Source: Verrucomicrobiota bacterium (lineage in GTDB: Bacteria > Verrucomicrobiota > Verrucomicrobiia > Chthoniobacterales > SZAS-18). Taken from it: a DNA stretch of 64,000 bases. Both the position numbers and the translations under genes were made by a program. A model generated the notes under the pieces. The model worked only from the letters and a program-made list of their open reading frames with translations. It had not been told where the DNA came from and made no database searches. The stretch lies in assembly GCA_018240025.1 (NCBI GenBank), contig JAFEGM010000043.1, positions 42,731 through 106,730 of the forward strand. Reading direction: 5' to 3'. This document shows positions 34,352-42,307 of this stretch, in pieces; the first letter of the stretch is position 1; each line of letters starts with the position of its first letter.

Positions 34352-34744
34352 GTGAGCAGCGAATCTCTCCTGCGTCTGGTCTTTGCGGGGAACGTGGTGG
34401 TCGCGGGCGCGGCCGGCGGGCTGGCCCTCTGCTTTCCAGCGTGGGCTGGCCGCGCTGTCTTCTCTGGGGCGGTCGGAAATGCCGCGCTCGTTCAGATCAT
34501 CGGCGCTTTTTGGACCTCGATCGCCGTACTGTCCGTGGTCGGGCTATGGCGTCCCTGGACCTTCTGGCCGCTGCTGCTGCTGCAACTGCTCTACAAAGGT
34601 GGCTGGCTGCTGGCCGTCTTCCTGCCGTGGCTCGCCCAAGGCCGGCCGCAGCCGTTTCCGGGCGGCGTGGCGGCCTTCTTCGTGGTTTGGGTGGTCGTTC
34701 TCCCGTGGGTGATTCCTTGGAGCCGACTGGCAGCGGGAGAATAG
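34352..34744 (+). CDS. Small multi-span membrane protein
   Basis: About 130 aa, nearly all hydrophobic, with four helices (LVFAGNVVVAGAAGGLALCF, LVQIIGAFWTSIAVLSVVGL, FWPLLLLQLLYKGGWLLAVF, VAAFFVVWVVVLPWVIPW). The GTG at 34352 gives VSSESLLRLVF; an ATG at 34298 would add 18 polar residues. It ends the plus-strand run that began at 29.8 kb. No family recognised. Confidence 0.55.
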   Translation: MSSESLLRLVFAGNVVVAGAAGGLALCFPAWAGRAVFSGAVGNAALVQIIGAFWTSIAVLSVVGLWRPWTFWPLLLLQLLYKGGWLLAVFLPWLAQGRPQPFPGGVAAFFVVWVVVLPWVIPWSRLAAGE

Positions 34745-34769
34745 TGGCGTCCGCGGTAACCAGGTGCAT

Positions 34770-34785
34770 CAGTCCCGTTGGACTG
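34770..34785. terminator. Short hairpin between convergent genes
   Basis: CAGTCC-CGTT-GGACTG, a perfect 6-bp stem in the 48-bp gap between the small membrane protein gene and btaB. There is no T run. The position between convergent genes is the main argument. Confidence 0.35.
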
Positions 34786-34792
34786 GAACTAT

Positions 34793-35446
34793 CTAGAGCT
34801 CCACCAGCGCCACAAAGGCGTAGCGCCCTGGCAGGTGCTCCACGCGGCTGGCGGTGCCGCGCCGTTCTCCGAGTTCCCGCAGAGCGAGGGGCAGGGACTC
34901 GCGCGGCTCGGTGTGAAAACGCCGGAGCCAGGCGCGGAGAGAGCGACGTGCCAGTCGGGGCAGTCGACGACCGTCTCCGAAATCGACCACCGCAAGAACG
35001 CCTCCGGGCTTCACGACCTGTGCGGCGGCAGCCAGAGCGCCTCGCCAATCGGGGATCATCGACAGTACGTAGGAGAGCAGGACGACGTCGTGCCCCTCCC
35101 GCTCGGGGGAGAGATGCTGGGCCACGCCGTGCACCAACTCGATTCGGCTCTGCAGCCCCGCGCGGGCGACGCCCCTGCGCGCGGTGGCCAGCATGCACGC
35201 AGACGGATCGATCCCCTTGAGCCGGACGGCCGGAAACGCGCGACCGATCTGGATCAGATTCCAAGCTGTACCGCAGCCGATTTCCAGAATACTTTCGCCG
35301 GGTTTCGGATGCAACATTCCGAGCAGGCGCGTGCGCCCGAGCAGGAACCACCGGCGCGTCCAATCGTAGATATGGCGCTGGATGCGATAGTTGGCATCCA
35401 TGCGAGCAGACGCGGAAAGCAGGGGTTGGTTGAGGTGGGTATTCAT
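34793..35446 (-). CDS. btaB: SAM-dependent methyltransferase, BtaB-like (betaine lipid synthesis)
   Basis: A 217-aa methyltransferase. SAM motif I is ILEIGCGTAWNLIQIG; motif II/III is DVVLLSYVLSMIPDW, then VKPGGVLAVVDFGD. In the BtaA/BtaB pathway this enzyme adds three methyl groups to diacylglyceryl-homoserine, giving the phosphorus-free betaine lipid DGTS. The assignment rests on the domain plus its place: its ATG overlaps the stop of the BtaA-like gene (ATGA), the usual btaAB arrangement. Size and motifs suit BtaB. It is at the end of the two-gene operon. Confidence 0.82.
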   Translation of the reverse strand: MNTHLNQPLLSASARMDANYRIQRHIYDWTRRWFLLGRTRLLGMLHPKPGESILEIGCGTAWNLIQIGRAFPAVRLKGIDPSACMLATARRGVARAGLQSRIELVHGVAQHLSPEREGHDVVLLSYVLSMIPDWRGALAAAAQVVKPGGVLAVVDFGDGRRLPRLARRSLRAWLRRFHTEPRESLPLALRELGERRGTASRVEHLPGRYAFVALVEL

Positions 35447-36672
35447 TTCCGCAAGACGTAAAGATGGAAGCCTCCGTAGATGGCTGAGCGATCCGAGCGA
35501 TGGGCGGCCCGGGAAGCCTCGTCCTGACGTTCGACGTGGCGGAGAATTTCGGGCGGCAGCGCTGCTTCGAGCGGCGAAGCACTCCCGGCCGTGCGGAAGA
35601 TGACTCGACTACCGGCCGGGCCGACCCTCAGCAGCTGGGTCCACAGGGCTACCAGCTCCGCCCGATCCATCCAATCCTGGGCATCGAGGAGCACAAAAGC
35701 GTTGTATGCGCCTGGTTCCTGACGCTCGAGATAGCTGCGGTATCCGCAATGCTCGGTTCGGACTCGCCCTGCCCGCAGACGGAGCGCGGCGAAATGTTCG
35801 CCCCGGAGGTACTCCGGCAAAGCCCGGCCGCGGGCGTGATCGTAGCTGCGGGAAAACGCCTGCCAGGCGAAGTAGTTTTCCCTGATCGGGTGGCCGCAGG
35901 CGAGCTGCTCGACCCGGGAACGGAGAGCAGCCACCAAGTCGCCGCCGTGGGCCGCCTGGAGGGCGCTGCGTTGCTGCGGCGGAATGCCCAGACTGAAAAG
36001 CGCGAACGGAAGCTTCGTGAGGAGACGAAAGACCGTGGAGTCGAGGAGGGGAGCAATCTCCCGGTCGAAGATGGCGCGCTGCTCCGAAAGCGTGCGGGCC
36101 TCCAGCACGGCCGAGAGTCGCCGGCCGCGGGCCCAGGCGTAGGCCTGCAGGAGGCCGAGAAGGCGTCCCAACTGCGCGTGTTCGTAAAGACCGCTTCGCA
36201 GGTACCTCAGCCGCGGCCCCTGCAGCGGTCGACGGGATTCCCAAAAGGACCGCGAGGTGTCATCCAAGCGCGGACGAATCCAGCGCTCGTAGGTGGAGAG
36301 ATTCCGCTCGCCGCCGCCCAGACCGAAGAGCTCGTAGAACTCCACATGGCTCGGCACCGTCTGCAGAGCTGCCAGTTTCAGCCGCAGCAGCGCGAGGTGT
36401 GCGCCATTGAGGTCCACCGCGGTGAGCTGGGCGGGGTCATGCAGCAGGTAGTGCAAGACATTGCAGCCGCCGGATGAGATGGTCAGGACGCGCGAACGCG
36501 GCCCCAAATCGAGCGCGTGCGCGTCCACCCGCGGATCTTCCCAAATCTGATTGTAGACGAAACTGCTGAACCAACGGGCAAAGACGCGCTGCCACAGGCC
36601 CTCCTCGGTGCGCAGGGACTGGTTGCTGACGGCGTGCTCGACCCAATCGACGGTGCGGGTGGTCGTGGTCAT
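35443..36672 (-). CDS. btaA: BtaA-like S-adenosylmethionine:diacylglycerol 3-amino-3-carboxypropyltransferase (DUF3419)
   Basis: A 409-aa enzyme that moves the 3-amino-3-carboxypropyl group of SAM to diacylglycerol, forming diacylglyceryl-homoserine. The DUF3419/BtaA start is recognisable: WFSSFVYNQIWEDPRVDAHA, then VLTISSGGCNVLHYLL and TAVDLNGAHLALLRLKLAAL. The late blocks ACGHPIRENYFAWQAF and EPGAYNAFVLLDAQDWM are also typical. BtaB follows with a 4-bp overlap. Betaine lipids replace phospholipids under phosphate limitation in bacteria that carry these genes. No clear Pho-box was found in the 127 bp upstream, though GTGA-N8-TCAC is present there. Confidence 0.9.
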   Translation of the reverse strand: MTTTTRTVDWVEHAVSNQSLRTEEGLWQRVFARWFSSFVYNQIWEDPRVDAHALDLGPRSRVLTISSGGCNVLHYLLHDPAQLTAVDLNGAHLALLRLKLAALQTVPSHVEFYELFGLGGGERNLSTYERWIRPRLDDTSRSFWESRRPLQGPRLRYLRSGLYEHAQLGRLLGLLQAYAWARGRRLSAVLEARTLSEQRAIFDREIAPLLDSTVFRLLTKLPFALFSLGIPPQQRSALQAAHGGDLVAALRSRVEQLACGHPIRENYFAWQAFSRSYDHARGRALPEYLRGEHFAALRLRAGRVRTEHCGYRSYLERQEPGAYNAFVLLDAQDWMDRAELVALWTQLLRVGPAGSRVIFRTAGSASPLEAALPPEILRHVERQDEASRAAHRSDRSAIYGGFHLYVLRK

Positions 36673-36799
36673 ACCGCACCGCTAGCCGCTCCGGCGCCGT
36701 GCCCGCAAATCCGGCCGTGTGATACTTTGGTCACTCTCCCGCTTCGTCCCCGGCGGGGGCGCTCATCTACGGAACGAACGGTTGAGTCCGCCCCCCGCC

Positions 36800-37522
36800 T
36801 CAAGCCTCGAGCGGGCCGTCCTTGGGCAGGCCGAAGGCCTTCCGCGCGGCCGCCGACTTGCCAGACCGCCATGGGAAGGCCTGCTCGGCCGCCCACGCAA
36901 TCTGGCGGCGGAACCCTGCGAGCGCGGTCAGGTCGCGGCGCAGCTTGTCCACGAGAGCGTCTTCCGTCGCGCCACTCGCACCGGAGTTCTCGCTCCGGCT
37001 GCGGGCTTTGCCGATGGCCCCGGCGAGATCGCTCACGCGACCGCCAGGCTTGATCCCCGGCAACGCGTCCTGCGGGCCGACGGAGCCTTCCGCGGGGATG
37101 AGCCTGGCCAGGATGGCTTCGGCCTTGGCGAGGAGTTCTTCCAGCTTCAGAGCGGCGAGATCCGACCCAATCAGGTACCCTTTCGAAAGAACCTCCGATT
37201 CGGCATCGAAGTAACGCCTCGCGGCGGTCTGGATCGGCTCAATGGCCTCGAGGAGATGGGTCTGAAACTTGCGGTCGTCATGGCGCCGGCGTTTCGCTTC
37301 CTCTCGAATCTTCTTACACTGGGCAGCGTCGGCCCGCAGCGAATCGATCAGCGCCTTTGCCCGGGTGAGGAGACTCTGATCGAAATCGACGGCCTCGAGC
37401 GCGGCTTGATGCCGCTTTTCGCCGGCGGCCTGGCAGACTGCGCGAGCCTTTCTCAGCTCCTTGGCGATGGCATGCAGCAGTTGGGTGGAGTCGAGCGTGG
37501 AAAGGTCGGTAAAAGGAGCCAT
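36800..37522 (-). CDS. Hypothetical coiled-coil-like cytoplasmic protein
   Basis: A 240-aa soluble helical protein (MAPFTDLSTLDSTQLLHAIA..., LRKARAVCQAAGEKRHQAAL, ELLAKAEAILARLIP) rich in Ala, Lys and Glu. The C-terminus reads FPWRSGKSAAARKAFGLPKD. No catalytic motif or family is recognised. The start at 37522 is preferred over 37597. It is divergent from the TPS operon, so the 218-bp gap with the Pho-box-like repeat may serve both genes. Confidence 0.6.
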   Translation of the reverse strand: MAPFTDLSTLDSTQLLHAIAKELRKARAVCQAAGEKRHQAALEAVDFDQSLLTRAKALIDSLRADAAQCKKIREEAKRRRHDDRKFQTHLLEAIEPIQTAARRYFDAESEVLSKGYLIGSDLAALKLEELLAKAEAILARLIPAEGSVGPQDALPGIKPGGRVSDLAGAIGKARSRSENSGASGATEDALVDKLRRDLTALAGFRRQIAWAAEQAFPWRSGKSAAARKAFGLPKDGPLEA

Positions 37523-37667
37523 GACGGGTTGGAGGAGATTGGGAACGAGCTTCGCTGCCCTTCTGCCACCCCAAACCTCCGTCCCGCAGGAGGGCAAACG
37601 GAAAATTGTGACAAATGCCGGCCAAGGTGACGATTTAGTTGCAATAGAAGCATCTGTGTGGGGGCTT

Positions 37668-37685
37668 CTGTCGCGGCTTTGTCAC
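37668..37685 (+). promoter_or_regulatory. Putative Pho box upstream of the TPS operon
   Basis: CTGTCGC-GGCT-TTGTCAC: two 7-bp units with a 4-bp spacer, the exact geometry of a PhoB site (consensus unit CTGTCAT/CTGTCAC; 5/7 and 6/7 matches). It sits 56 bp upstream of the TpsB start. Two further GTGAC motifs lie at 37609 and 37627 but are spaced 18 bp apart, not 11. No good -10 is visible at the expected distance. Phosphate control is inference. Confidence 0.45.
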
Positions 37686-37740
37686 TTGCTGCCGGACAGC
37701 CCGTTCCGTAGATGGCCGCCGCAGCCAGCGAGGCCGGAAC

Positions 37741-39366
37741 ATGGAGCGAGAGAAGATCAGGCTAATTTCAGATTCCGGCCTGCGACCGCCGAGGCTGCGA
37801 TCTCTGCTGGGGACGATTCTAGCCACGGCAGGCCTGGCGCTTCAGTCGCCGTCCAGCAGGGCGGCAGAGAGCGCTGGCGCGCTCTATATTAAAGAGTATA
37901 GAGTGCGCGGAGCCACACTGGTGCCACGGATTGAAATAGAGGAAGCCGTCTATCCGTTTCTCGGGCCTGGGCGGAGCGCGGCGGATGTGGAGGGGGCGCG
38001 AGCCGCCCTCGAGAAAATCTTCCGAGGTCGGGGCTTCGAGACCGTGTCGGTGCAGGTGCCCCCCCAAGAGCCTTCGGAAGGCGTGGTCTTCCTGCAGGTC
38101 GTCGAGGCGCCGGTGGGTCGACTTCGCGTTCGCGGCTCACGTTTTCATTCGCTGGCTGCGATCAAACGGTCGGCCCCGAGCATGGCGGAAGGGCGGGTTC
38201 CCAACTTCGGCGAAATCACCCGGGATATCATCGCCCTGAATCAGCTCTCGGATCGAAGGGTGACCCCGACGCTGCGCGCCGGGGTGGAGCCCAATACGGT
38301 CGACATCGACCTGACCGTGGCCGACACGCTCCCGCTGCATGGCAGCTTGGAGCTCAACAACCGAGCCAGCGCTCAGACGACGAAGACTCGTCTGAGCGGC
38401 GCTGTCAGCTATCTGAATCTGTGGCAGCTCGGGCACGCCATCGGAGGGAGCTTTCAGATCGCTCCAGAGCGTCTGCGAGACGCCCGGGTCTTCTCCGGCT
38501 TCTACACGGCTCGCTTCCCGGGCTGGCCGGGGTTTACGCTTTCCCTGCAGGGAACGGTTCAGGACAGCGATGTCTCCACCCTCGGGGGAGCGGCTGTCGC
38601 CGGGCGCGGCTTCACCGTGGGGCTTCGCGCCGGAGTCCCCCTGCCCAGCGGGCGCAATTTCTACCAATCCCTGAGCGTGGGGATCGACTACAAGGACTTC
38701 GAACAGACGATTCGACTCAGCGGCGCGTCCCTTCGCACCCCGATCCGCTACGTTCCTGTGTCGCTCAACTACGGGGCAGTCTGGAGCGGGCAGGGCTGGT
38801 CGACGGAGCTGAACTTGAATGCGGTTTTCGCCTTCCGCGGGGTCGGCGACGGCGAAGTGGCCTTCGAAACGAAGCGCTTTGGAGCGAGCTCGAGCTTTGT
38901 CTACCTGCGCGGCGAGGCGTCGCACACGCGGGACGTGTTGGGTGGCTGGCAAATCGCGCTCCGGGCTCAGGGGCAAGCTGCCAGCGGACCGCTGCTCGAC
39001 AACGAGGAGTTCAGCGCCGGCGGTCTCTCGACGGTCCGGGGCTATCTCGAGTCCAGCGTGCTGGGCGATAACGCGTTTCTACTCTCCAGTGAAATTCGTA
39101 CTCCTAACCTGGCGAACTTCCTGCCTGGAAAGTGGCTGAAAGAGGCTCGGTTCTACGCTTTCTTGGAAGGCGGAGTGCTGAATGTCAGCGACCCCCTTCC
39201 CGAACAACAAAGTCGTTTCTATCTTGCCAGCTATGGGGCCGGCCTGCGCTGGCGCTTGGCCAGTTTCGCGTCGGGGTCCCTCGATCTCGGCGTGCCCTTG
39301 ATCGGGCAAAGCTCGGTAAAAGCTCATTCTCTGCTCCTCAATTTTCGCCTCACTGGCGAGTTCTAA
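37741..39366 (+). CDS. TpsB outer-membrane transporter (ShlB/FhaC/HecB family)
   Basis: A 541-aa two-partner secretion transporter. Residues 20-43 form the signal peptide region. A POTRA domain follows (ALYIKEYRVRGATLVPRIEI, ADVEGARAALEKIFRGRGFE, VVFLQVVEAPVGRLRVRGSR). The ShlB barrel starts near residue 195 (PLHGSLELNNRASAQTTKTR) with alternating strands. The late FSAGGLSTVRGYLESSVLGD is the VRGY/F loop that lies in the pore of Omp85-type proteins, and the C-terminus ends in Phe as outer-membrane barrels do. It should secrete the 3779-aa TpsA encoded later in the operon. It is the first gene, 11 bp before the ExbB fusion. Confidence 0.92.
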   Translation: MEREKIRLISDSGLRPPRLRSLLGTILATAGLALQSPSSRAAESAGALYIKEYRVRGATLVPRIEIEEAVYPFLGPGRSAADVEGARAALEKIFRGRGFETVSVQVPPQEPSEGVVFLQVVEAPVGRLRVRGSRFHSLAAIKRSAPSMAEGRVPNFGEITRDIIALNQLSDRRVTPTLRAGVEPNTVDIDLTVADTLPLHGSLELNNRASAQTTKTRLSGAVSYLNLWQLGHAIGGSFQIAPERLRDARVFSGFYTARFPGWPGFTLSLQGTVQDSDVSTLGGAAVAGRGFTVGLRAGVPLPSGRNFYQSLSVGIDYKDFEQTIRLSGASLRTPIRYVPVSLNYGAVWSGQGWSTELNLNAVFAFRGVGDGEVAFETKRFGASSSFVYLRGEASHTRDVLGGWQIALRAQGQAASGPLLDNEEFSAGGLSTVRGYLESSVLGDNAFLLSSEIRTPNLANFLPGKWLKEARFYAFLEGGVLNVSDPLPEQQSRFYLASYGAGLRWRLASFASGSLDLGVPLIGQSSVKAHSLLLNFRLTGEF

Positions 39367-39377
39367 CTTCTGTTCTT

Positions 39378-41180
39378 ATGTTCAATCGCCACCTTGTCGT
39401 TGGGGCTCTGCTTGCACTCTCGCTGGCGCAAGACGCGCAGGCTTGGTGGAACGGCGAATGGACGCAGCGGCGAAGGGTTACGGTGGATCCGGGCGCCGTC
39501 GGGATCGCCGAGCCGGTGGGTTCGGCCGTCGTGCTGGTCCGCCTCTTCGACGCCAACTTCAACTTTGCGGCGGCGCGGGAGGACGGAAGCGATCTCCGCT
39601 TCGTGGCCGCGGATGACAAGACGCCGTTGCCGTTTCACGTCGAGCGCTACGATGGCCTGCTGAACGAAGCCTTCGTCTGGGTGCGCGTACCCGAGCTCAA
39701 GGCGGGGGTGCCCACCTCGTTCTGGGTTTACTACGGAAACGCCAGCCAAAAGGTCACGAAGGCGGACGACGCCAAGGCCACCTACGACGCCGACACGGCC
39801 CTGATCTTCCATTTTTCCGAAAAGGGCGCGCCGGCGGCCGATGCCAGCGGCAACGGCAATACGACCCAGAACCCGGGCGTGCCTGTCGCCGGGTCCCTGA
39901 TTGCCGGAGGCCTGCGCCTGGATGGCCGCAAGGCCCTGACCATTCCAGCCAACCCGTCGCTCGCCTTTTCCGGGGGTGGGGCAGTGACTTGGTCGGCCTG
40001 GATCAAGCCCGCCGTTCTCGCTCCGAATGCGACCATATTCCACCGCGAGGACGGCGCGGCTTCACTTTCGCTCGGACTCAACGCTGGCGTGCCGTTCGTG
40101 GAGATCAACGGGCAGCGAGTCGAAGGCGGGCCTGCCCTCGCCGCCAACGCCTGGGTGCATCTCGCGCTGGTCTGCCACGGAGGCAAGGCTCGGCTCTTCG
40201 TGCAGGGGCAGCCGCGGGCCGAACTCGCGGCGTCATTGCCGGCGTTGAACTCCGTGCTCCTGCTTGGGGCGGGGCCGGAGGACAGCGGACGGGACGGTTT
40301 CGCCGGCGAAGTCGACGAACTCCAGATCGTACGCGCCGCCCGCGAGCCCGCCGGGCTGCGCTTCGCGGCTCTTTCGCAGGGGCCGGAGCGGGATCCGAAA
40401 CTCCTCGTCTTCGGACCGGAAGAGCAGCGGCAGGGCTGGTTCAACCTGAGCGGCGAGTTCGGCATCATCGTCCGCAACCTCACCTTCGATGGCTGGGTGG
40501 TGATCGTGATCTGCGTGGGCATGGCCATCGGCAGCTGGTTCATCATGGTCAACAAGACCCGCTACCTCAACTCGATGAAGCGTGGGAATGAGGCGTTCCT
40601 GCAGGCTTGGAGCGCGGCGGCCGACGATCTCACCAGCATCGACAGCGCCTGTCAGAATTCTCTCCGAACCCTCGGCGGCAAGATTTCGCCGGAGGATGCG
40701 CGTCTGATGCAAAGCGCGTCCATTTATCGCATCTACCACATTGGCGCCGAAGAGATCCGCAAGCGGGTGGGGGAGAAGGCGGAGACGGCCTTCCTCTCGG
40801 CCCGCTCGATGCAGGCGATCAAGGCCAGCCTCGACAGCGGCATGGTGCGCGAGACGCAACGCTTGAATCGCCTGATGGTGCTGCTCACGATCTGCATTTC
40901 CGGGGGGCCGTTCCTCGGCCTGCTCGGCACCGTGGTCGGCGTCATGATCACCTTCGCGGCGATCGCTGCGGCGGGCGATGTCAACGTCAACGCCATCGCA
41001 CCGGGCATCGCCGCCGCACTGCTGGCGACGATCGCCGGGCTGGCGGTCGCGATTCCCGCACTCTTCGGGTACAACTACCTGCTCACCCGCATCAAGGAGA
41101 CGACCAGCGACATGGCCGTCTTCATCGACGAGTTCATCGCGCGGATGGCCGAGTTCTACGGCGATCGGGACGCCGTTTAG
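39378..41180 (+). CDS. DUF2341-LamG-ExbB/TolQ fusion protein
   Basis: A 600-aa inner-membrane protein. Residues 1-22 are a signal peptide. DUF2341 follows (WWNGEWTQRRRVTVDP, then DLRFVAADDKTPLPFHVERY, TSFWVYYGNASQ). A LamG/concanavalin-like domain (about 135-320) has WSAWIKPAVLAPNATIF, NAWVHLALVCHGGKARLFVQ and GFAGEVDELQIV. Helices at about 369-390, 498-525 and 544-565 form a MotA/TolQ/ExbB channel, including GPFLGLLGTVVGVMITFAAI. The binding domains would face the periplasm, so this proton channel subunit carries its own sensing or anchoring head. It pairs with ExbD and TonB just downstream. Confidence 0.9.
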   Translation: MFNRHLVVGALLALSLAQDAQAWWNGEWTQRRRVTVDPGAVGIAEPVGSAVVLVRLFDANFNFAAAREDGSDLRFVAADDKTPLPFHVERYDGLLNEAFVWVRVPELKAGVPTSFWVYYGNASQKVTKADDAKATYDADTALIFHFSEKGAPAADASGNGNTTQNPGVPVAGSLIAGGLRLDGRKALTIPANPSLAFSGGGAVTWSAWIKPAVLAPNATIFHREDGAASLSLGLNAGVPFVEINGQRVEGGPALAANAWVHLALVCHGGKARLFVQGQPRAELAASLPALNSVLLLGAGPEDSGRDGFAGEVDELQIVRAAREPAGLRFAALSQGPERDPKLLVFGPEEQRQGWFNLSGEFGIIVRNLTFDGWVVIVICVGMAIGSWFIMVNKTRYLNSMKRGNEAFLQAWSAAADDLTSIDSACQNSLRTLGGKISPEDARLMQSASIYRIYHIGAEEIRKRVGEKAETAFLSARSMQAIKASLDSGMVRETQRLNRLMVLLTICISGGPFLGLLGTVVGVMITFAAIAAAGDVNVNAIAPGIAAALLATIAGLAVAIPALFGYNYLLTRIKETTSDMAVFIDEFIARMAEFYGDRDAV

Positions 41181-41209
41181 GGAGCACCCCACCCAAAGGA
41201 GGCACGGCC

Positions 41210-41614
41210 ATGCAGGTCAACGACGACAAGCCCTACGACGATATCAACATCACGCCGATGCTCGATCTGGCGTATGTTTTGCTCGTCATCTTTATCCTGA
41301 TGACGACCGCGTCGGTCGCGGGCACGCGGGTCAACCTCCCCAAGAGCGGCAATCCGCCGCAGAGCTTGTCCAAGCCGAAGACCAAGTCGATCACGATCAA
41401 CAACGAAGGGGGCGTCTTTCTCGACACGGTTCCAGTCTCGCTCCCCGAGTTGGAGTCGCGTCTCAACCAGATCAAAGCGCAGATGCCGGATTTCCCCGTG
41501 GTCATCCGGGGCGACAGCGTGACGCAGTACCAGAAGGTCATGGACGTGCTGGACGTCGTCGGCCGGGTGGGGGTTTCGCAGGTCGGACTCGCGACGAAGC
41601 CGCAAACCAAGTAG
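41210..41614 (+). CDS. exbD: ExbD/TolR family protein
   Basis: A 134-aa inner-membrane protein. The conserved N-terminus DDINITPMLDLAYVLLVIFI has the essential Asp in the single transmembrane helix. A periplasmic domain follows (SITINNEGGVFLDTVPVSLP, FPVVIRGDSVTQYQKVMDVL). With the ExbB fusion it forms the proton-driven motor that energises TonB. AAAGGAGG (41195-41202) lies 7 bp before the ATG, one of the best ribosome sites in the operon. The gap of 29 bp to the ExbB gene fits one transcript. Confidence 0.93.
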   Translation: MQVNDDKPYDDINITPMLDLAYVLLVIFILMTTASVAGTRVNLPKSGNPPQSLSKPKTKSITINNEGGVFLDTVPVSLPELESRLNQIKAQMPDFPVVIRGDSVTQYQKVMDVLDVVGRVGVSQVGLATKPQTK

Positions 41615-41618
41615 CGCC

Positions 41619-42293
41619 GTGACCGAACCTCGCCACCGCGGGTCGCGCGGACCGCTCGCACGTTACGGCCTGGCCATCGCCGCCGGGGGCATCCTGCTGC
41701 TGGGTGCTGGCTGGGCGCTGGCGGCCCTGACCAAAGGGGCTTCCGCGGCCCCGCGGCGCGTGCAGCCGCTGGTCGCCGTGGCCCTCCCGCCGCCACCCCC
41801 TCCGCCGGTCGCCACGCCGCCGCCGCCTCCGCCCCAGGAACAGAAGATGGTCGAGCAGGAGAAGGTGGAGGAAAACGAGCCGAAGCCCGAGGAGGCACCC
41901 AAGGAGGCCCCTGCCGCCAGCACCAACATCAAGGGCTCAGGCACGGACGGATTCGGACTGCGCGGAGGAGCGCCTTCGCTCGGCGGGGAAGCGCGTCGCG
42001 GCGGCAACAGCCGCTGGGGATGGTATGCGGGCCAGGTGCAGGGACGCATCGCCAGCGCCCTGCGCAGTCATCCCCGCACCCGACAGGGACGGTTCGAGAA
42101 TCTCACCGTGCGGATCTGGGCGGATGCCACGGGGCGCATCACCCGGGCCAGCCTGGGCGGCTCGACCGGCGATGCCGGTCTCGACGCCGCCCTGCGCAAC
42201 GAAGTACTGGCCGGCCTCCAACTCGCCGAGGCTCCGCCCACCGGCATGCCGATGCCCATCGTCCTGAGGGTCAATGCCCGCCGACCCAACTGA
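41619..42293 (+). CDS. TonB family energy transducer
   Basis: A 224-aa protein that begins with GTG. A single helix (YGLAIAAGGILLLGAGWALA) is followed by a Pro-rich periplasmic spacer (ALPPPPPPPVATPPPPPPQE, then VEENEPKPEEAPKEAP). The C-terminal TonB domain (130-220) contains GRIASALRSHPRT, VRIWADATGRITRASLGGST and a final IVLRVNARRPN. It would carry energy from the ExbB fusion/ExbD motor to an outer-membrane partner. It is 4 bp after exbD. The partner is unknown: no TonB-dependent receptor is in the window, which makes the operon's TpsB or porin candidates (inference). Confidence 0.85.
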   Translation: MTEPRHRGSRGPLARYGLAIAAGGILLLGAGWALAALTKGASAAPRRVQPLVAVALPPPPPPPVATPPPPPPQEQKMVEQEKVEENEPKPEEAPKEAPAASTNIKGSGTDGFGLRGGAPSLGGEARRGGNSRWGWYAGQVQGRIASALRSHPRTRQGRFENLTVRIWADATGRITRASLGGSTGDAGLDAALRNEVLAGLQLAEAPPTGMPMPIVLRVNARRPN

Positions 42294-42307
42294 TTTGCCA
42301 CACCCTC

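Noticed and set aside
36673..36799. Pho box in front of btaA
   Set aside because: Only GTGA-N8-TCAC is present; no pair of half-sites with 11-bp periodicity was found.
30495..37522. Tellurite/toxic-anion (TelA) resistance cluster
   Set aside because: vWA-fused binding proteins can sit beside telA, but neither the coiled-coil protein nor the 240-aa helical protein shows TelA features.
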